From Gloeobacter kilaueensis JS1 (GTDB lineage: Bacteria > Cyanobacteriota > Cyanobacteriia > Gloeobacterales > Gloeobacteraceae): DNA of 64,000 nt. Location: NCBI RefSeq assembly GCF_000484535.1, contig NC_022600.1, forward strand, positions 4,456,234 to 4,520,233. The letters run 5' to 3'. A program made the translations under genes and the position numbers. Of the stretch, positions 9,698 to 19,836 are shown piece by piece. The notes below the pieces were generated by a model. That model was not told where the DNA came from and ran no database searches. It saw nothing but the letters and a program-made list of their open reading frames with translations. Each line of letters opens with the position of its first letter. The first letter of the stretch is position 1.

Positions 9698-12085
9698 CTA
9701 AATTACTTGCACCGCGTAGTCGCGGCCCTCCCACTGATTGCTCGCGATCCAGAAGAAAGTAAATCGCAGCGTTTCTCCACCCTGGCTTGTCGGCAGATCG
9801 GCGAAGGCAATGCCCAGGGCCGTACTCACAGAAGGGGTGTCCTGGACGCTCTGCCACTCGTCGGCGGACCAGTGTACCCGGAAGGCTCTGCCATCCTGCA
9901 GGATGCGCAGGGTGTCGCCCGCCTTGATCGCAGCAATCTGCCAGGCGGGCTTCCAGATCTCCAGGCGGTGGCAGGAGGCGCGCTCGCCCTGGTAGCGGTC
10001 GCGCACCTCCGGGATCAGATCGAACACCTCGCCGTCGTGGGTCGAGCGCAACAGCTTGATGTACTCGGCGTGCGCCCAGGCGAGGGGCATCGCCGAGCCG
10101 GTCGGTTTGCCCAGGTGCAGGTGCGCCTGGGGCAGATCCGGCGCGTCCCAGACCTGCTCGGGCAGGGGACCAGCTGGCGAAGCGAACGCCTCCAGCGCCT
10201 GGAGATAGCTCTGCACATCGCCGCCCGCCGCCAGTTCGTAGTGGCCCCGCTCGCCGGTCAAAAGCGGCCAGGCCCGGCCCGTGCCCCAGCCTGTAAACGG
10301 TCCACCGTCGTCTCGCTGACCGTAGCCGTCGTGGTTGTAGCGCCGCCAGACCGGTCCCATCGGCGTCTCGACTTTAAGTACGGCGTCTACGACCTTGATC
10401 GAATCGACGATGAGCGGGTCGTCGGCCCGGCGGATGCCGTAGCGCACCAGCTCCAGAAAGCCCGCATCGACGATCGTGCTGGCCGGATACGCTGCCTCAT
10501 CGCCGGGCTTTTGATTGGCAAGCCCGAGCCGCTTGCCCTCCAGATCGACGCTCAGCGGTGCGCCGCCTACCGGCTGGATGCGGATGTAGTGGCGGCGGAT
10601 ACCCGGCACCAGCGTGCCCGCGTTCGTCGCCGTCCAGGCTTCGAGGTGGCTCTCCAGGTAGTCGGCGTATTCTTCTAAAAAGCGCGCACTCGCCTCGTCC
10701 TGCCGCTCGCGGGCAAAACTCGCCGCACAGATGAGCGAAGCGATGTTGGTGGCGAGGGTAGAAGGTGACAGACCCCCCGCCTCCTCCCAGCGCTCCTGCC
10801 CGGTGGCCGGTCCCTTGCGAATCAGGCAGCCCGCCGCCTCCAGCACCATCGCGCACGGGTCGAAGCCCTGCAGGGCGTCGGCGCGCCTGAGCCGCCAGGC
10901 AAGCAGGATCGGAAAAGACACCTCGTCCAGTTGCAGCCCCTGCCAGTAGGTCTGGCCGCCGATCCAGAAATTTTGTGAAAAGCCGCCGTCCTCGCGCTGG
11001 ACCGCCGCCAGATAGATCAGTGCCCGCAGGGGCGTGTCGCGGTTACCGGCAGCGAGCAGAGCGGTGGCGGAGTTGACCATGTCCCTCGGCCAGACGAGGT
11101 GATAGCCGCCGGTGTCATCTTCGCCCTTGGCCTCGCCCCAGGGGATGGCGAGGGAGGCGATGAGCGCGCCGGAGTTGGACTTGTCCTCGTGGGCGAGCAG
11201 AATGCCGTAGCTGTTGCGGTAGAGCTTCCCGCCGTCCTTGGCCGACCCATCTAAGGGCAGAATGTGTCGGTAGGGCCGCTCCCACTGTTCAATGAAGCGC
11301 TGCAACTGCTCAGCGAAGGGCAGGCTCAAAGATTGCAGCAGTACGGTGGCGGCGTTGTTGAGGCTGTGGCCAAAGGCAAGGCCCAGGGTAAACTCCCGCC
11401 TCTCGCTTAAATCAAGCTCACCTGTGAGGGCAACGTTGCCGTCGATGGCCTGATCGAACTGCCAGTTCATCTCAAAGTTGGCCGCAAGGTCCGTCCAGCC
11501 GTCGCTGGTGCCGACGTAGCCGCAGGAGAGGCGGCAAAAGGGCACCGTCGCTCCCATCGCAAGCCAGGTGTTGCCCTTCTGGCAGACGAGCAGATCCTGG
11601 CCTGCGACGCTCACGACGTAGGCGTTGTTGCCCCAGCCGCTCACCTTCAGGTGGGGCGAGCAGAGGGCGTACAGGCGCAGCTGTGAGACAAAATCCTCCT
11701 CGCCCAACAGCTGCACGTGCTGCAGGATGCAGGGCAGGTGCGGATCGGCGATGATTTCTTTGACGATCCGGTAGCGGTCCTCGCTGTCGCGGTTGGTGGT
11801 CCGATAGCCAAGGCCCTGACCCAGACATTCGATCGTCGGCTGCAGGTGGCGCTTCTCCTCGTGCAAAAAGCTTTTGCCGTCGCTGATGAGAAATTGCAGA
11901 TCGCGGATCTGGGGCGTATCGACGGTTGGAAAGTACGTCTCGGTGAGAATGCCCCGCCAGAGCGTAAACCAGATGCGACTGGGACTGGAGTAGGCGGTTC
12001 CCACCGCGTCCTTGCTGCCGGCAGTCCACCGAGGCTCGATCCCTGGCGGCCCGAAAGCCCTTTGCTCGCCGCGAAATTTGACCAT
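9698..12085 (-). CDS. GH15 glucoamylase (glucan 1,4-alpha-glucosidase)
   Basis: A protein of about 795 residues with an N-terminal beta-sandwich domain (to about 270) and a C-terminal (alpha/alpha)6 barrel. Family landmarks include VWPRDM, the likely general acid in GLQLDEVSFP, the RRYNHDGYG stretch, WPLLTGERGHYEL and the likely general base in PLPEQVWD. It should release glucose from alpha-1,4-glucan ends. No signal peptide is seen, so glycogen or maltodextrin inside the cell is the likely substrate. I chose the ATG at 12085 over the one at 12097 because GGGAGA between them makes a good ribosome site. It is first in the pentose phosphate operon. Confidence 0.88.
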   Translation of the reverse strand: MVKFRGEQRAFGPPGIEPRWTAGSKDAVGTAYSSPSRIWFTLWRGILTETYFPTVDTPQIRDLQFLISDGKSFLHEEKRHLQPTIECLGQGLGYRTTNRDSEDRYRIVKEIIADPHLPCILQHVQLLGEEDFVSQLRLYALCSPHLKVSGWGNNAYVVSVAGQDLLVCQKGNTWLAMGATVPFCRLSCGYVGTSDGWTDLAANFEMNWQFDQAIDGNVALTGELDLSERREFTLGLAFGHSLNNAATVLLQSLSLPFAEQLQRFIEQWERPYRHILPLDGSAKDGGKLYRNSYGILLAHEDKSNSGALIASLAIPWGEAKGEDDTGGYHLVWPRDMVNSATALLAAGNRDTPLRALIYLAAVQREDGGFSQNFWIGGQTYWQGLQLDEVSFPILLAWRLRRADALQGFDPCAMVLEAAGCLIRKGPATGQERWEEAGGLSPSTLATNIASLICAASFARERQDEASARFLEEYADYLESHLEAWTATNAGTLVPGIRRHYIRIQPVGGAPLSVDLEGKRLGLANQKPGDEAAYPASTIVDAGFLELVRYGIRRADDPLIVDSIKVVDAVLKVETPMGPVWRRYNHDGYGQRDDGGPFTGWGTGRAWPLLTGERGHYELAAGGDVQSYLQALEAFASPAGPLPEQVWDAPDLPQAHLHLGKPTGSAMPLAWAHAEYIKLLRSTHDGEVFDLIPEVRDRYQGERASCHRLEIWKPAWQIAAIKAGDTLRILQDGRAFRVHWSADEWQSVQDTPSVSTALGIAFADLPTSQGGETLRFTFFWIASNQWEGRDYAVQVI

Positions 12086-12250
12086 GCATTCTCCCAAAAT
12101 GGCGGTTTTTTCGAGGCGGCAGACAGCGTGCCTGAGTCAATTCTCCCCATTCGGCGCTGTTTGGCCAGCCAATTTTGAGCAGTTAACTCCACAAGTTAGC
12201 CGGGAAGTTCAAGAAGCGATATGTCACCGGTCATGGTCGGTGAGCCTCCG

Positions 12251-12279
12251 GCCCCTGCGTATTCCTATAGTCCAGGGGC
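12251..12279. other. Inverted repeat upstream of lepA
   Basis: The 7-base arms GCCCCTG (12251-12257) and CAGGGGC (12273-12279) face each other across 15 bases, about 40 bases before the lepA start and between divergent transcription units. There is no T-run after it, so it is not a standard terminator. It could be a 5' leader structure or a protein site; nothing else supports a function. Confidence 0.3.
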
Positions 12280-12321
12280 TAGGATTGAATCTGGAGATAT
12301 TTGAACTTTTGTGACCCCGAT

Positions 12322-14130
12322 ATGACTTCCGTTCCCGTTTCGCGGATTCGCAACTTCAGCATCATCGCCCACATCGACCACGGCAAATCGACGCTGGCCG
12401 ACCGGCTCCTGCAGGTGACCGGCACCGTGAGCGACCGGGAGATGACCGCCCAGTACCTCGACAACATGGAACTGGAGCGCGAGCGGGGGATCACGATCAA
12501 GCTGCAGGCGGCGCGGATGGAGTACGCCGCCAAAGACGGCGAGACGTACATTCTCAATCTCATCGACACCCCCGGCCACGTCGATTTTACCTACGAGGTC
12601 TCGCGCTCCCTCGCTGCCTGCGAAGGGGCGCTTCTGGTGGTCGATGCGAGCCAGGGCGTCGAGGCCCAGACCCTCGCGAACGTCTACCTGGCCCTTGAGA
12701 ACAACCTCGAAATCATCCCGGTGCTCAACAAGATCGACCTGCCGGGAGCAGAGCCGGAGCGGGTGCTCGACGAGATCGAAGAAATTATCGGATTGCCCCG
12801 CGAAGGGGCGATCCTCGCCTCCGCCAAAGAAGGCATCGGTATCGCGGACATCCTCGAAGCGCTCGTCCACCGGCTGCCGCCCCCCCCCGACAAAGTATCT
12901 GAACCGCTCGCCGCTCTCATCTTCGACAGCTACTACGACGCCTACCGGGGGGTGATCGTCTACTTTCGGGTGATGAGCGGCTCGGTCAAAAAAGGCGACA
13001 AGATTCGCTTTATGGCCTCCGCCAAAGAATTTGAGATCGACGAGATTGGCGTCCTCAAGCCCTACCAGGTGCCGGTGGACGAGTTGCATGCAGGCGAGGT
13101 GGGCTATATCGCCGCTGCAATCAAGTCCGTGCAGGATGCCCGCGTGGGCGACACGATCACCCTGGTGGCGAACCCCGCCGCTGCCCCTCTACCGGGCTAC
13201 CAGGAAGCGATGCCCGTGGTCTTCTGCGGCCTCTACCCGACCGACTCCGACCAGTTCGAGGACCTGCGCGAAGCGCTCGAAAAATTGCGCCTCAACGACG
13301 CCGCGCTGCACTTTGAGCCCGAAAGCTCCGGAGCATTGGGCTTTGGTTTTCGCTGCGGCTTTTTGGGTTTGCTGCACATGGAAGTTGTCCAGGAGCGGCT
13401 GGAGCGCGAGTACGACCTGGATCTGGTCACCACCGCCCCTTCGGTCGTCTACCGTGTCACAAAGACCGACGGCAGCGTGCTCGAAGTGCAGAACCCCGCC
13501 GACCTGCCGTCCGCCCAGGTGCGCGAGCAGATCGAAGAACCCTACGTCAAAGTCGAGATCATCGCTCCCCAGGAGTACGTCGGCACTCTGATGGAACTGT
13601 GCCAGGGCCGCCGGGGCATCTTCAAGGACATGCGCTACCTGACGCCCACCCGCACCACCTTGATCTACGAAATCCCTCTGGCCGAGGTGATCACCGACTT
13701 TTTTGACTCGATGAAGTCGCGCTCGCGGGGCTACGCCTCGATGGAATACCAGCTCATCGGCTACCGGCCCGGCAATCTCGTGCGCCTCGATATCGTCCTC
13801 AACGGCGAGCCGGTCGATTCGCTCTCCTGCATCACCCACGCCGACAAGGCCGCCGAAGTCGGACGGCAGCTCACCGCCAAACTCAAAGAACTGATTCCCC
13901 GCCAGCAGTTCCAGGTGCCGATCCAGGCGGCGATCGGAGCAAAAGTTGTCGCCCGCGAGAATATCGCCCCCTTGCGCAAGAATGTGCTCGCCAAGTGCTA
14001 CGGCGGCGACATCACCCGCAAGAAAAAACTGCTCGAAAAGCAAAAAAAAGGCAAAAAGCGGATGAAGTCGATCGGCTCGGTGGACGTGCCCCAGGAGGCG
14101 TTCATGGCCGTCTTGAAGCTGGAGAGCTGA
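12322..14130 (+). CDS. lepA: Elongation factor 4 (LepA GTPase)
   Basis: A 602-residue ribosome-binding translational GTPase of normal LepA length that back-translocates or remodels stalled ribosomes. It has G1 [10 protein letters not shown] (16-25), the DTPGHVDF G3 motif and the NKIDLP G4 motif. It ends with the LepA-specific lysine-rich tail ([16 protein letters not shown]). A TTG 21 bases upstream is in frame, but the ATG at 12322 gives the usual N-terminus. It is divergent from the glucoamylase operon. Confidence 0.97.
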   Translation: MTSVPVSRIRNFSIIAHIDHGKSTLADRLLQVTGTVSDREMTAQYLDNMELERERGITIKLQAARMEYAAKDGETYILNLIDTPGHVDFTYEVSRSLAACEGALLVVDASQGVEAQTLANVYLALENNLEIIPVLNKIDLPGAEPERVLDEIEEIIGLPREGAILASAKEGIGIADILEALVHRLPPPPDKVSEPLAALIFDSYYDAYRGVIVYFRVMSGSVKKGDKIRFMASAKEFEIDEIGVLKPYQVPVDELHAGEVGYIAAAIKSVQDARVGDTITLVANPAAAPLPGYQEAMPVVFCGLYPTDSDQFEDLREALEKLRLNDAALHFEPESSGALGFGFRCGFLGLLHMEVVQERLEREYDLDLVTTAPSVVYRVTKTDGSVLEVQNPADLPSAQVREQIEEPYVKVEIIAPQEYVGTLMELCQGRRGIFKDMRYLTPTRTTLIYEIPLAEVITDFFDSMKSRSRGYASMEYQLIGYRPGNLVRLDIVLNGEPVDSLSCITHADKAAEVGRQLTAKLKELIPRQQFQVPIQAAIGAKVVARENIAPLRKNVLAKCYGGDITRKKKLLEKQKKGKKRMKSIGSVDVPQEAFMAVLKLES

Positions 14131-14159
14131 TACAACAGCAAAAACTTTGCTGGTGAAAT

Positions 14160-15737
14160 CTACTGACAGAGGTTTCTTCGCCGTTTCAAAGCGTGTCCTG
14201 CCTGAGCAATAAACAGCAGCACGGCACTCAAGGCTGCGTATCCCGTCTGCACGACGGGTGTGGCGACGCCGTACCACCCGGCAAAATCCAGCCAGCCAGT
14301 CCGCCCGCCGTCATTGAATATCAGATACAGAAGCGGAATAGCGAGCGCAATAAACGTCGTCGGACCACCGGTCCACGTCCCGAGAGCCACAGCGGCAGCA
14401 GTTACAAGGAGCAGGCCAATCGCCAGCGAGAGAGCAGCGGAGGGGTTCGAGAACAAGATTCGACAACCAGGCAGAGCGAAAAAACTCAGCGCCAGAAACA
14501 CACAGGTGCTCCACTTCCACACAACCCACCGGTCCGGCAAATTTGGCACGACAGCGATAAGCGCGCCTGTACCCGCGAGTTTTTCACGCACCGGCACATC
14601 CGCCAGCAGCAACACCAGGATCAAGAAGAGGCAGGGAAGTGCAAAGCGCTGCAGGTACTCGGGGGGAGCCAGACAGGACAGGGCTGACACTGCAAAACAG
14701 AGCGCAACTACTTTGGGCCGCATTGCCCAGGTCAACAAGCAATCAGCAATGACAACGCGCAGCAGCCAGGGCAGCCCGGCAAGTCGCCCAAAGCACAGGC
14801 TCAGCCACTGCGGGTTTTCTTTTGTACTCACTCCGCCTGCTTTTTTGAAGCCCGGCTGAGGCAGGCGGGATTTACGTTTGGTGGGGTCAAATCGATCGAA
14901 CAAAAAGTAGCCCATCCAGGCGAGGGGCACAATAACAGCTAAGGTTGCAAATCTGAGCAGGACTTGCGCAGGTTCAAAATGCAGTCCTGGAAAGATAAAC
15001 GAGGGAAGGCCAGGCTGATAAGTTACAAGCCCGATAGAATAATTCCTTCCTGCCGTTATCAGCGATAGCTGTTCTACGGCCCAACCCATTCCGCTCACAT
15101 CTATCAGTCGCGTCCAACTCAAAGAACCACCAATTACAAACTCAGCAACCGGCAAGCTGACGAGCAGTAGCCAGCATCCAAAGTAAATAAAACTTCCCAA
15201 TCGTCCTGCCAGCAGAACTGTAGCTTCAAACGCGAACGCAGCGACCGGTACAAATAGCAGAACTGGCAGGAGGATCACCAAGTAGGTAGTGATGTACACT
15301 ACCGGCTCAAAAGCAGCCTCCCCCCGCAGCCAGTGCATCCCCACAATGCTGAGGAATAAGCCGAGAGCAAGCAGCCAGAGGAAGGAGCCGCTGCCCAAAA
15401 TCGCACCAAGCACATACTGCGCGTTGGTCATCGGTGTAGCGGCAATTGTCGAATCGGTGTGACTTTCGACCTCCCGCTGCAGTGCGCCGAATACCAGATA
15501 AAATCCCCAGAGGCTGACTATTACAGCACTCAGCAGGGCGGTGGCCAGAGACAGGGTAGCAGAGTTGTAAATAAGCCGTTGTCCATCGACCTGCATCAGC
15601 GTCATGCCGCTCGATCGATCCGGGATCAGGCTGTAAGCGAGTACGGGAAGCAAAAAAAACAAGAAAACTGTCCCCGGTTGACGGAGCCGGAGCTGCAAGT
15701 GCGTCCTGGCAATCGCTGCAATTTTAGATAGAAACAT
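14160..15737 (-). CDS. ABC-2-type transporter permease, multi-spanning
   Basis: A 525-residue hydrophobic protein with about ten or more predicted membrane segments and no nucleotide-binding motifs. Its start overlaps the end of the ATPase gene by 14 bases, so the two form one transporter. The length is about twice that of a simple ABC-2 permease, suggesting two permease halves in one chain. Base composition is less GC-rich than in the flanking genes. The substrate is unknown. Its gene neighbours are a pentapeptide-repeat protein and a large acidic protein, which makes export or self-protection conceivable. Confidence 0.8.
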   Translation of the reverse strand: MFLSKIAAIARTHLQLRLRQPGTVFLFFLLPVLAYSLIPDRSSGMTLMQVDGQRLIYNSATLSLATALLSAVIVSLWGFYLVFGALQREVESHTDSTIAATPMTNAQYVLGAILGSGSFLWLLALGLFLSIVGMHWLRGEAAFEPVVYITTYLVILLPVLLFVPVAAFAFEATVLLAGRLGSFIYFGCWLLLVSLPVAEFVIGGSLSWTRLIDVSGMGWAVEQLSLITAGRNYSIGLVTYQPGLPSFIFPGLHFEPAQVLLRFATLAVIVPLAWMGYFLFDRFDPTKRKSRLPQPGFKKAGGVSTKENPQWLSLCFGRLAGLPWLLRVVIADCLLTWAMRPKVVALCFAVSALSCLAPPEYLQRFALPCLFLILVLLLADVPVREKLAGTGALIAVVPNLPDRWVVWKWSTCVFLALSFFALPGCRILFSNPSAALSLAIGLLLVTAAAVALGTWTGGPTTFIALAIPLLYLIFNDGGRTGWLDFAGWYGVATPVVQTGYAALSAVLLFIAQAGHALKRRRNLCQ

Positions 15738-16605
15738 AACCCGTGGAAGCCAGCGGTTCGTTGATTGCCAAAAATGCCTCTTCGAGGGTCGGCTCTACCA
15801 AGTGAGCGTCTTCTAATGGTTTTTGAGGACACACCAGGCGCAGATGAACACCCTCCGCCTTCTGCACAACCGAGGAAACCTTATATCGTGTTTGTACCTC
15901 CGGTAGCTGCTGCGAGGGAATAACGGCCTGCCATACCTGCCCTCTCGCTCGATCTATAAGTACTTCGGGCGAAGCGCACTCGATAATTCTGCCCTTGTGC
16001 AGCACCGCCACTTCAGAGGCAACCGTTTCGATATCCGAGACGATATGAGTAGAAAAGACAACGATCCGCTCGCTGCCGATCCTGCTCAGGATGCTTTTGA
16101 AACGGTTGCGCTCCTCCGGATCCAATCCCGCCGTCGGCTCATCCACGATCAACACTTCCGGCTCGTTGAGCAAAGCAACAGCAATACCGAGGCGTTGCTT
16201 CATTCCGCCTGAGAAAGTACCTGCCGGGCGGTGGCTGACGTCGTGCAGGTTCACCAACTCAAGCAGTTCCATCGGGCGATTGCGGCTGGAGATTCCCTTG
16301 AGTGCAGCGAAATAGCTGAGGAATTCAAGAGCGGTGAGACTGCTGTATACGCCAAAATTTTGCGGTAAATAGCCTAACTTCTGCCGCAAAAAATCAGGTT
16401 GGGCAACGACATCGACATCCCGAAAAAAGATACGTCCCGATGTTGGAGGCGTCACTGTCGCAAGCATCTGCAAAAGCGTCGTCTTACCGGCCCCGTTGGA
16501 ACCCAGCAAACCCAACACGCCCGTCTTGATTTCAAGGAATACACCAGCGACAGCAGGTTGCTGGCTTGATTTGTAGCACTTGGATAAGTTTTCCAGTATC
16601 AGCAT
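15724..16605 (-). CDS. ABC transporter ATP-binding protein
   Basis: A 293-residue ATPase with Walker A GSNGAGKTT (about 34-42), signature FSGGMKQR (a variant of LSGGQ), Walker B VLIVDEP with the D-loop GLD, and H-loop STHIV. The first 210 residues are a CcmA/DrrA-type nucleotide-binding domain; the C-terminal 80 residues are a dimer/regulatory tail common in exporters of the ABC-2 type. It pairs with the permease that overlaps its 3' end. A 108-base gap separates it from the upstream pentapeptide gene. Confidence 0.9.
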   Translation of the reverse strand: MLILENLSKCYKSSQQPAVAGVFLEIKTGVLGLLGSNGAGKTTLLQMLATVTPPTSGRIFFRDVDVVAQPDFLRQKLGYLPQNFGVYSSLTALEFLSYFAALKGISSRNRPMELLELVNLHDVSHRPAGTFSGGMKQRLGIAVALLNEPEVLIVDEPTAGLDPEERNRFKSILSRIGSERIVVFSTHIVSDIETVASEVAVLHKGRIIECASPEVLIDRARGQVWQAVIPSQQLPEVQTRYKVSSVVQKAEGVHLRLVCPQKPLEDAHLVEPTLEEAFLAINEPLASTGYVSI

Positions 16606-16713
16606 AGTATTCGCTTTTCAAATTGTACTGCTAATGTGCGGTTATTTTTGTGAAATTTTAAAATGCCGCTCGTACACATGTGCAGAATTCTATACGGTGC
16701 CAGAGTCCGTGCC

Positions 16714-17409
16714 TTACCTACCTCCTAGACGCGGGTTGCCATTTTCCTCAGTGTCATCCAGAAGATTTGCCTCACGTAAATCTGTGCAAAACAAAATGGC
16801 CTTAGAGAGAGCAGCCCTGCCAATGGAAGCACCGCTTATAAGCGTCTCATCGAATCTTGCGCCATCCAGACTAGCCTTATAAAGATTGGCTCCTCGTAGA
16901 TCCGTTGCTGCCAGATTTGCTCCTCGCAAATCTGCCTCTCGTAAGTTCGCCAGAAGCAGCGTAGCACTGTCGGCATTCACTTCGCACAGATTCGCTCTTT
17001 GCAAATTCGCCTTATCTAATCTGGCACCTTCGAGTGACGTATTTCTGAGAATGGCGTCAGATAAATCTGCCCCCTTTAAGTTGGCTCCAGATAGCACAGC
17101 ATAGGAAAGATCAGCCCCTGCTAACTGTCGCCTTTCAGTCGGTATATTGACGATTTCCCAAACCAGCCTCCATTTCGGATCTAATTGCGTCTGCTCATCG
17201 ATGAGAACTCCGTCTAGGCGGACGTGATTGAAGACCGTCCCAGACAGATTTGCACCGCGCAAGTCTGCCTGCTTCAGCAATGAGCCAGTCATAACTGCAC
17301 CGCTTAGATTAACTCCCCGTAAATCTGGGCATACAAGAGCAGCCTGCAGACCCCGATGGCCCTCGGCGTACTTCCTCAGCAACTCTCGAACGTCACGAAT
17401 GTGGGTCAA
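16714..17409 (-). CDS. Pentapeptide-repeat protein
   Basis: A 231-residue protein dominated by A(D/N)Lxx repeats in two blocks (about 27-72 and 95-210), predicted to fold as a right-handed quadrilateral beta helix. The blocks are separated by a non-repeat insert containing DPKWRLVWEIVN, seen in many cyanobacterial pentapeptide proteins. There is no signal peptide or membrane segment. Relatives include DNA-mimicking gyrase protectors (McbG, Qnr, MfpA), but most cyanobacterial members have no known function. It lies 42 bases after the large acidic protein gene and upstream of the ABC pair. Confidence 0.85.
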   Translation of the reverse strand: MTHIRDVRELLRKYAEGHRGLQAALVCPDLRGVNLSGAVMTGSLLKQADLRGANLSGTVFNHVRLDGVLIDEQTQLDPKWRLVWEIVNIPTERRQLAGADLSYAVLSGANLKGADLSDAILRNTSLEGARLDKANLQRANLCEVNADSATLLLANLREADLRGANLAATDLRGANLYKASLDGARFDETLISGASIGRAALSKAILFCTDLREANLLDDTEENGNPRLGGR

Positions 17410-17451
17410 AGCTCATCTTGCTCCATATACAATACAGTGCGCAGCGAGACC

Positions 17452-19347
17452 TTATTGCTCGGGTGACTGATAACCAGTAGCCTTTTCAGCTATAGTCTTA
17501 CCCACTTCGGAACCAGAAAAATACCCAACTGCACCACCAATCAAGCCACCAACTGCACCGCCCACAACCGTACCTAGCCCTGGCATTATAACTGTACCGA
17601 TTGTTGCTCCAAGCCCGCCCCCTGCCTCTGCTCCAGCCCAACCACCAGCCCAACCACCAGCGATCCGAGAACCCTCAACAATTGAGTTGTCCCAATTACC
17701 AGTTTGAACGCTCTCGCTGATCTCATTTCCAAGCGACCAAGTATCTAGAGCGACCCCAGTTACTAGTGCTGCCCGACCGAGAGGCTTGGCTGCTTTTAGA
17801 GTTTTGCCCAGTGCTTCTTCAAAAGGTTCCGCTAAAGTGTGATCCGACTTACCGAAAGCCTGAAAAGACTTATTTTGGTTCCAATGCCAGTTCTCTTTAT
17901 ACATGTTCTTACCAGTTACCGGATCAACTTGTGTCTTCCCAGTTGCAGGGTCGATTACGGGGGTACTAACGTTTGGTCCGTAATCGAGGCGCAAGCCTCT
18001 CCACTTGTTAGGGTTGCCAGTTAATGAATCTACTTGGTTGACATATCCATGACTAGTGGGATTTTTGAAGCCTGAAATGTCTCGGAATGACAAGTTGAAA
18101 TCAGTTGGAGTACCCTGGGAATTCGGCAACTGTTTCCAAATTGGATATGTTAATTCCTGTAGCAGTCCCGTACCAAACAGTCCTGCCTTGCCTGCATCTG
18201 CTAGAGCTGTACCACTGGGCTCAGCGTTCAGGCTTTGGTTGCCATCGTCGGCTGTTTGAGAACCGGTGGAAAGATTAGCATGTAACAGGGGAACTGCATC
18301 TTCATGAATCTGCTCTATCGGGACTGTAGGAGACTCAAGACTCATATCGGAGCAACTTGCATTTGTGTTGAATAATCCAAGTGCATCTTGAGGCAATAGT
18401 TCACCCAAGAGTTCAGACTCAACTATATTAGTGGCATACTGCCCATCACCGATAGCTTGCGTATCTAGCTGGTTGTTCTGCAAATTGCTAGATTCGTCAC
18501 CTTCGAGTGGCATATTTCTTGTAAGAGCTAACATACTGTAACCGTCATTCTGACTGGTATCCACTTCATCTTCTTCTCTGTTATTGCCAGAGAAATTTTC
18601 TAGCTCAGCATCTCCTATTAACTGCTGGTTAGTCATATCAATCTGCCAATTATTGGAAAGCAGTTCCTCCTCCCAGTTGTTTCCACTCTCCAATGGTTGC
18701 CAGATCTCACTCCTACTATCGTAAAAATATTCAGCACTCACATCTGCATCAGCCTGGCTCTGGTTCAGGTTTTGCTCCCAGTCACTAGTTTCTCCAATAT
18801 CAACATTATTCAAATCATACTCTGTGTTGTTAAAACTGTAGTTTTGCAATTCAAAAGCGTCATCTCTGACGCGCCAATCATACACGAAGCCTGGCACGTT
18901 CGGATCATCTTGTTCGTCTGTATAGCCTTCTAGCTGCTGACCTTGATTGATACCTTGCGGGTCATAGCCATTGTCTAGATCAAGATTACTAGAGTTAGAG
19001 TCGGATGAAAAATTTTCGTTGTCATAGCCTGTCTCTATGGCAGCCCAATCATCGTCTGGGTATGCATCACCAACTTGCCACTCGCTTCGGTCAGCATCAG
19101 TGCTAGTAAAGTCCGTCTCGTACTCCGACTCATCTAGCTCTCCTTCACTGTTGGCCCCACTGTCCTCAGCATATTGCGAATTTTCCTGTTCGGGGTCTGT
19201 GGTGTATTCCTGGCTCTGCTGGTCAAAAGCTGCGATGTACTCCTGGTCTGCTTGATCAAACTCTGCCATCTCGTCAGGTGGGTTTCCCTCAGCGTTAGAG
19301 CTGCTGTACTCGTCGCTGCACTCTGCAAACTCCTGCTCTTCATCCAT
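17452..19347 (-). CDS. Large acidic low-complexity protein with C-terminal glycine zipper
   Basis: A 631-residue protein that I do not recognise. Residues 1-386 are rich in Asp, Glu, Asn, Gln and Ser, contain many aromatics and hold no lysine at all; the first lysine is residue 387. Residues 440-505 (LRLDYGPN, then paired TGK motifs, then HWNQNKS and SDHT) recall small C-terminal modules of secreted polymorphic toxins, a loose resemblance only. Residues 562-612 form a GxxxG glycine zipper that could insert in a membrane. There is no signal peptide. The coding DNA is clearly AT-richer than its surroundings, suggesting transfer. It heads a minus-strand series with the pentapeptide and ABC genes. 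Confidence 0.75.
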   Translation of the reverse strand: MDEEQEFAECSDEYSSSNAEGNPPDEMAEFDQADQEYIAAFDQQSQEYTTDPEQENSQYAEDSGANSEGELDESEYETDFTSTDADRSEWQVGDAYPDDDWAAIETGYDNENFSSDSNSSNLDLDNGYDPQGINQGQQLEGYTDEQDDPNVPGFVYDWRVRDDAFELQNYSFNNTEYDLNNVDIGETSDWEQNLNQSQADADVSAEYFYDSRSEIWQPLESGNNWEEELLSNNWQIDMTNQQLIGDAELENFSGNNREEDEVDTSQNDGYSMLALTRNMPLEGDESSNLQNNQLDTQAIGDGQYATNIVESELLGELLPQDALGLFNTNASCSDMSLESPTVPIEQIHEDAVPLLHANLSTGSQTADDGNQSLNAEPSGTALADAGKAGLFGTGLLQELTYPIWKQLPNSQGTPTDFNLSFRDISGFKNPTSHGYVNQVDSLTGNPNKWRGLRLDYGPNVSTPVIDPATGKTQVDPVTGKNMYKENWHWNQNKSFQAFGKSDHTLAEPFEEALGKTLKAAKPLGRAALVTGVALDTWSLGNEISESVQTGNWDNSIVEGSRIAGGWAGGWAGAEAGGGLGATIGTVIMPGLGTVVGGAVGGLIGGAVGYFSGSEVGKTIAEKATGYQSPEQ

Positions 19348-19836
19348 GTTTCACCTCGAAGGTTGTCTATTGAAGGATTGAGTATACACGGATAAATGCT
19401 CTTCGCCAGTATAACAGCAATGACGGGAGATTAAGTACTGTCGGGGAAATCTTTTATTGTGGGAAGACAAGATCCTGGGCAGGTCCAGCAGGGGTGGAGG
19501 ATTTACTACCCACGCCAACAAGGCCGCTGAAGCAGGAGATCAAAGGCACTTGGGGTTTGCCATGGCCGACCAACCGAAACCCCGGCTCCCTGACCCTGAA
19601 ACCCGTAAGCGGCCTCGGGAGAATCTGCTTGTAGCCAGTGTAGGCTTACGCGAATGGAGCGCACAGATGCAGGCGACCACCGACGAACTTGACCGCTAGT
19701 ACAACGAGAGCCCGATCGGCCAATTGCACGTGCGCCAAAGACCTCCAGGTGAAGTGGCAGCCAGCAAGGATTAGCAGTGACAGCCTTCATGCGTTTAGAA
19801 AACCTGGTTTGGATTGGCAGCGCAGACGAGGTGAGC
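19348..19836. other. Stretch without a convincing gene
   Basis: About 490 bases between the acidic-protein gene and the Uma2-like gene. Short open frames exist, including a 45-codon ATG frame at 19561 on the plus strand, but none has a good ribosome site or recognisable protein pattern. The promoter of the leftward acidic-protein unit is probably near 19350-19440. The rest may be gene debris. Confidence 0.5.

Noticed and set aside
14136-14152. CAGCAAA/TTTGCTG hairpin after lepA as terminator
   Set aside because: The stem is only seven AT-rich pairs with a three-base loop and has no T-run on either strand.
12265-14277. Minus-strand open frames over lepA
   Set aside because: They lie opposite an unmistakable LepA and have no recognisable protein pattern.
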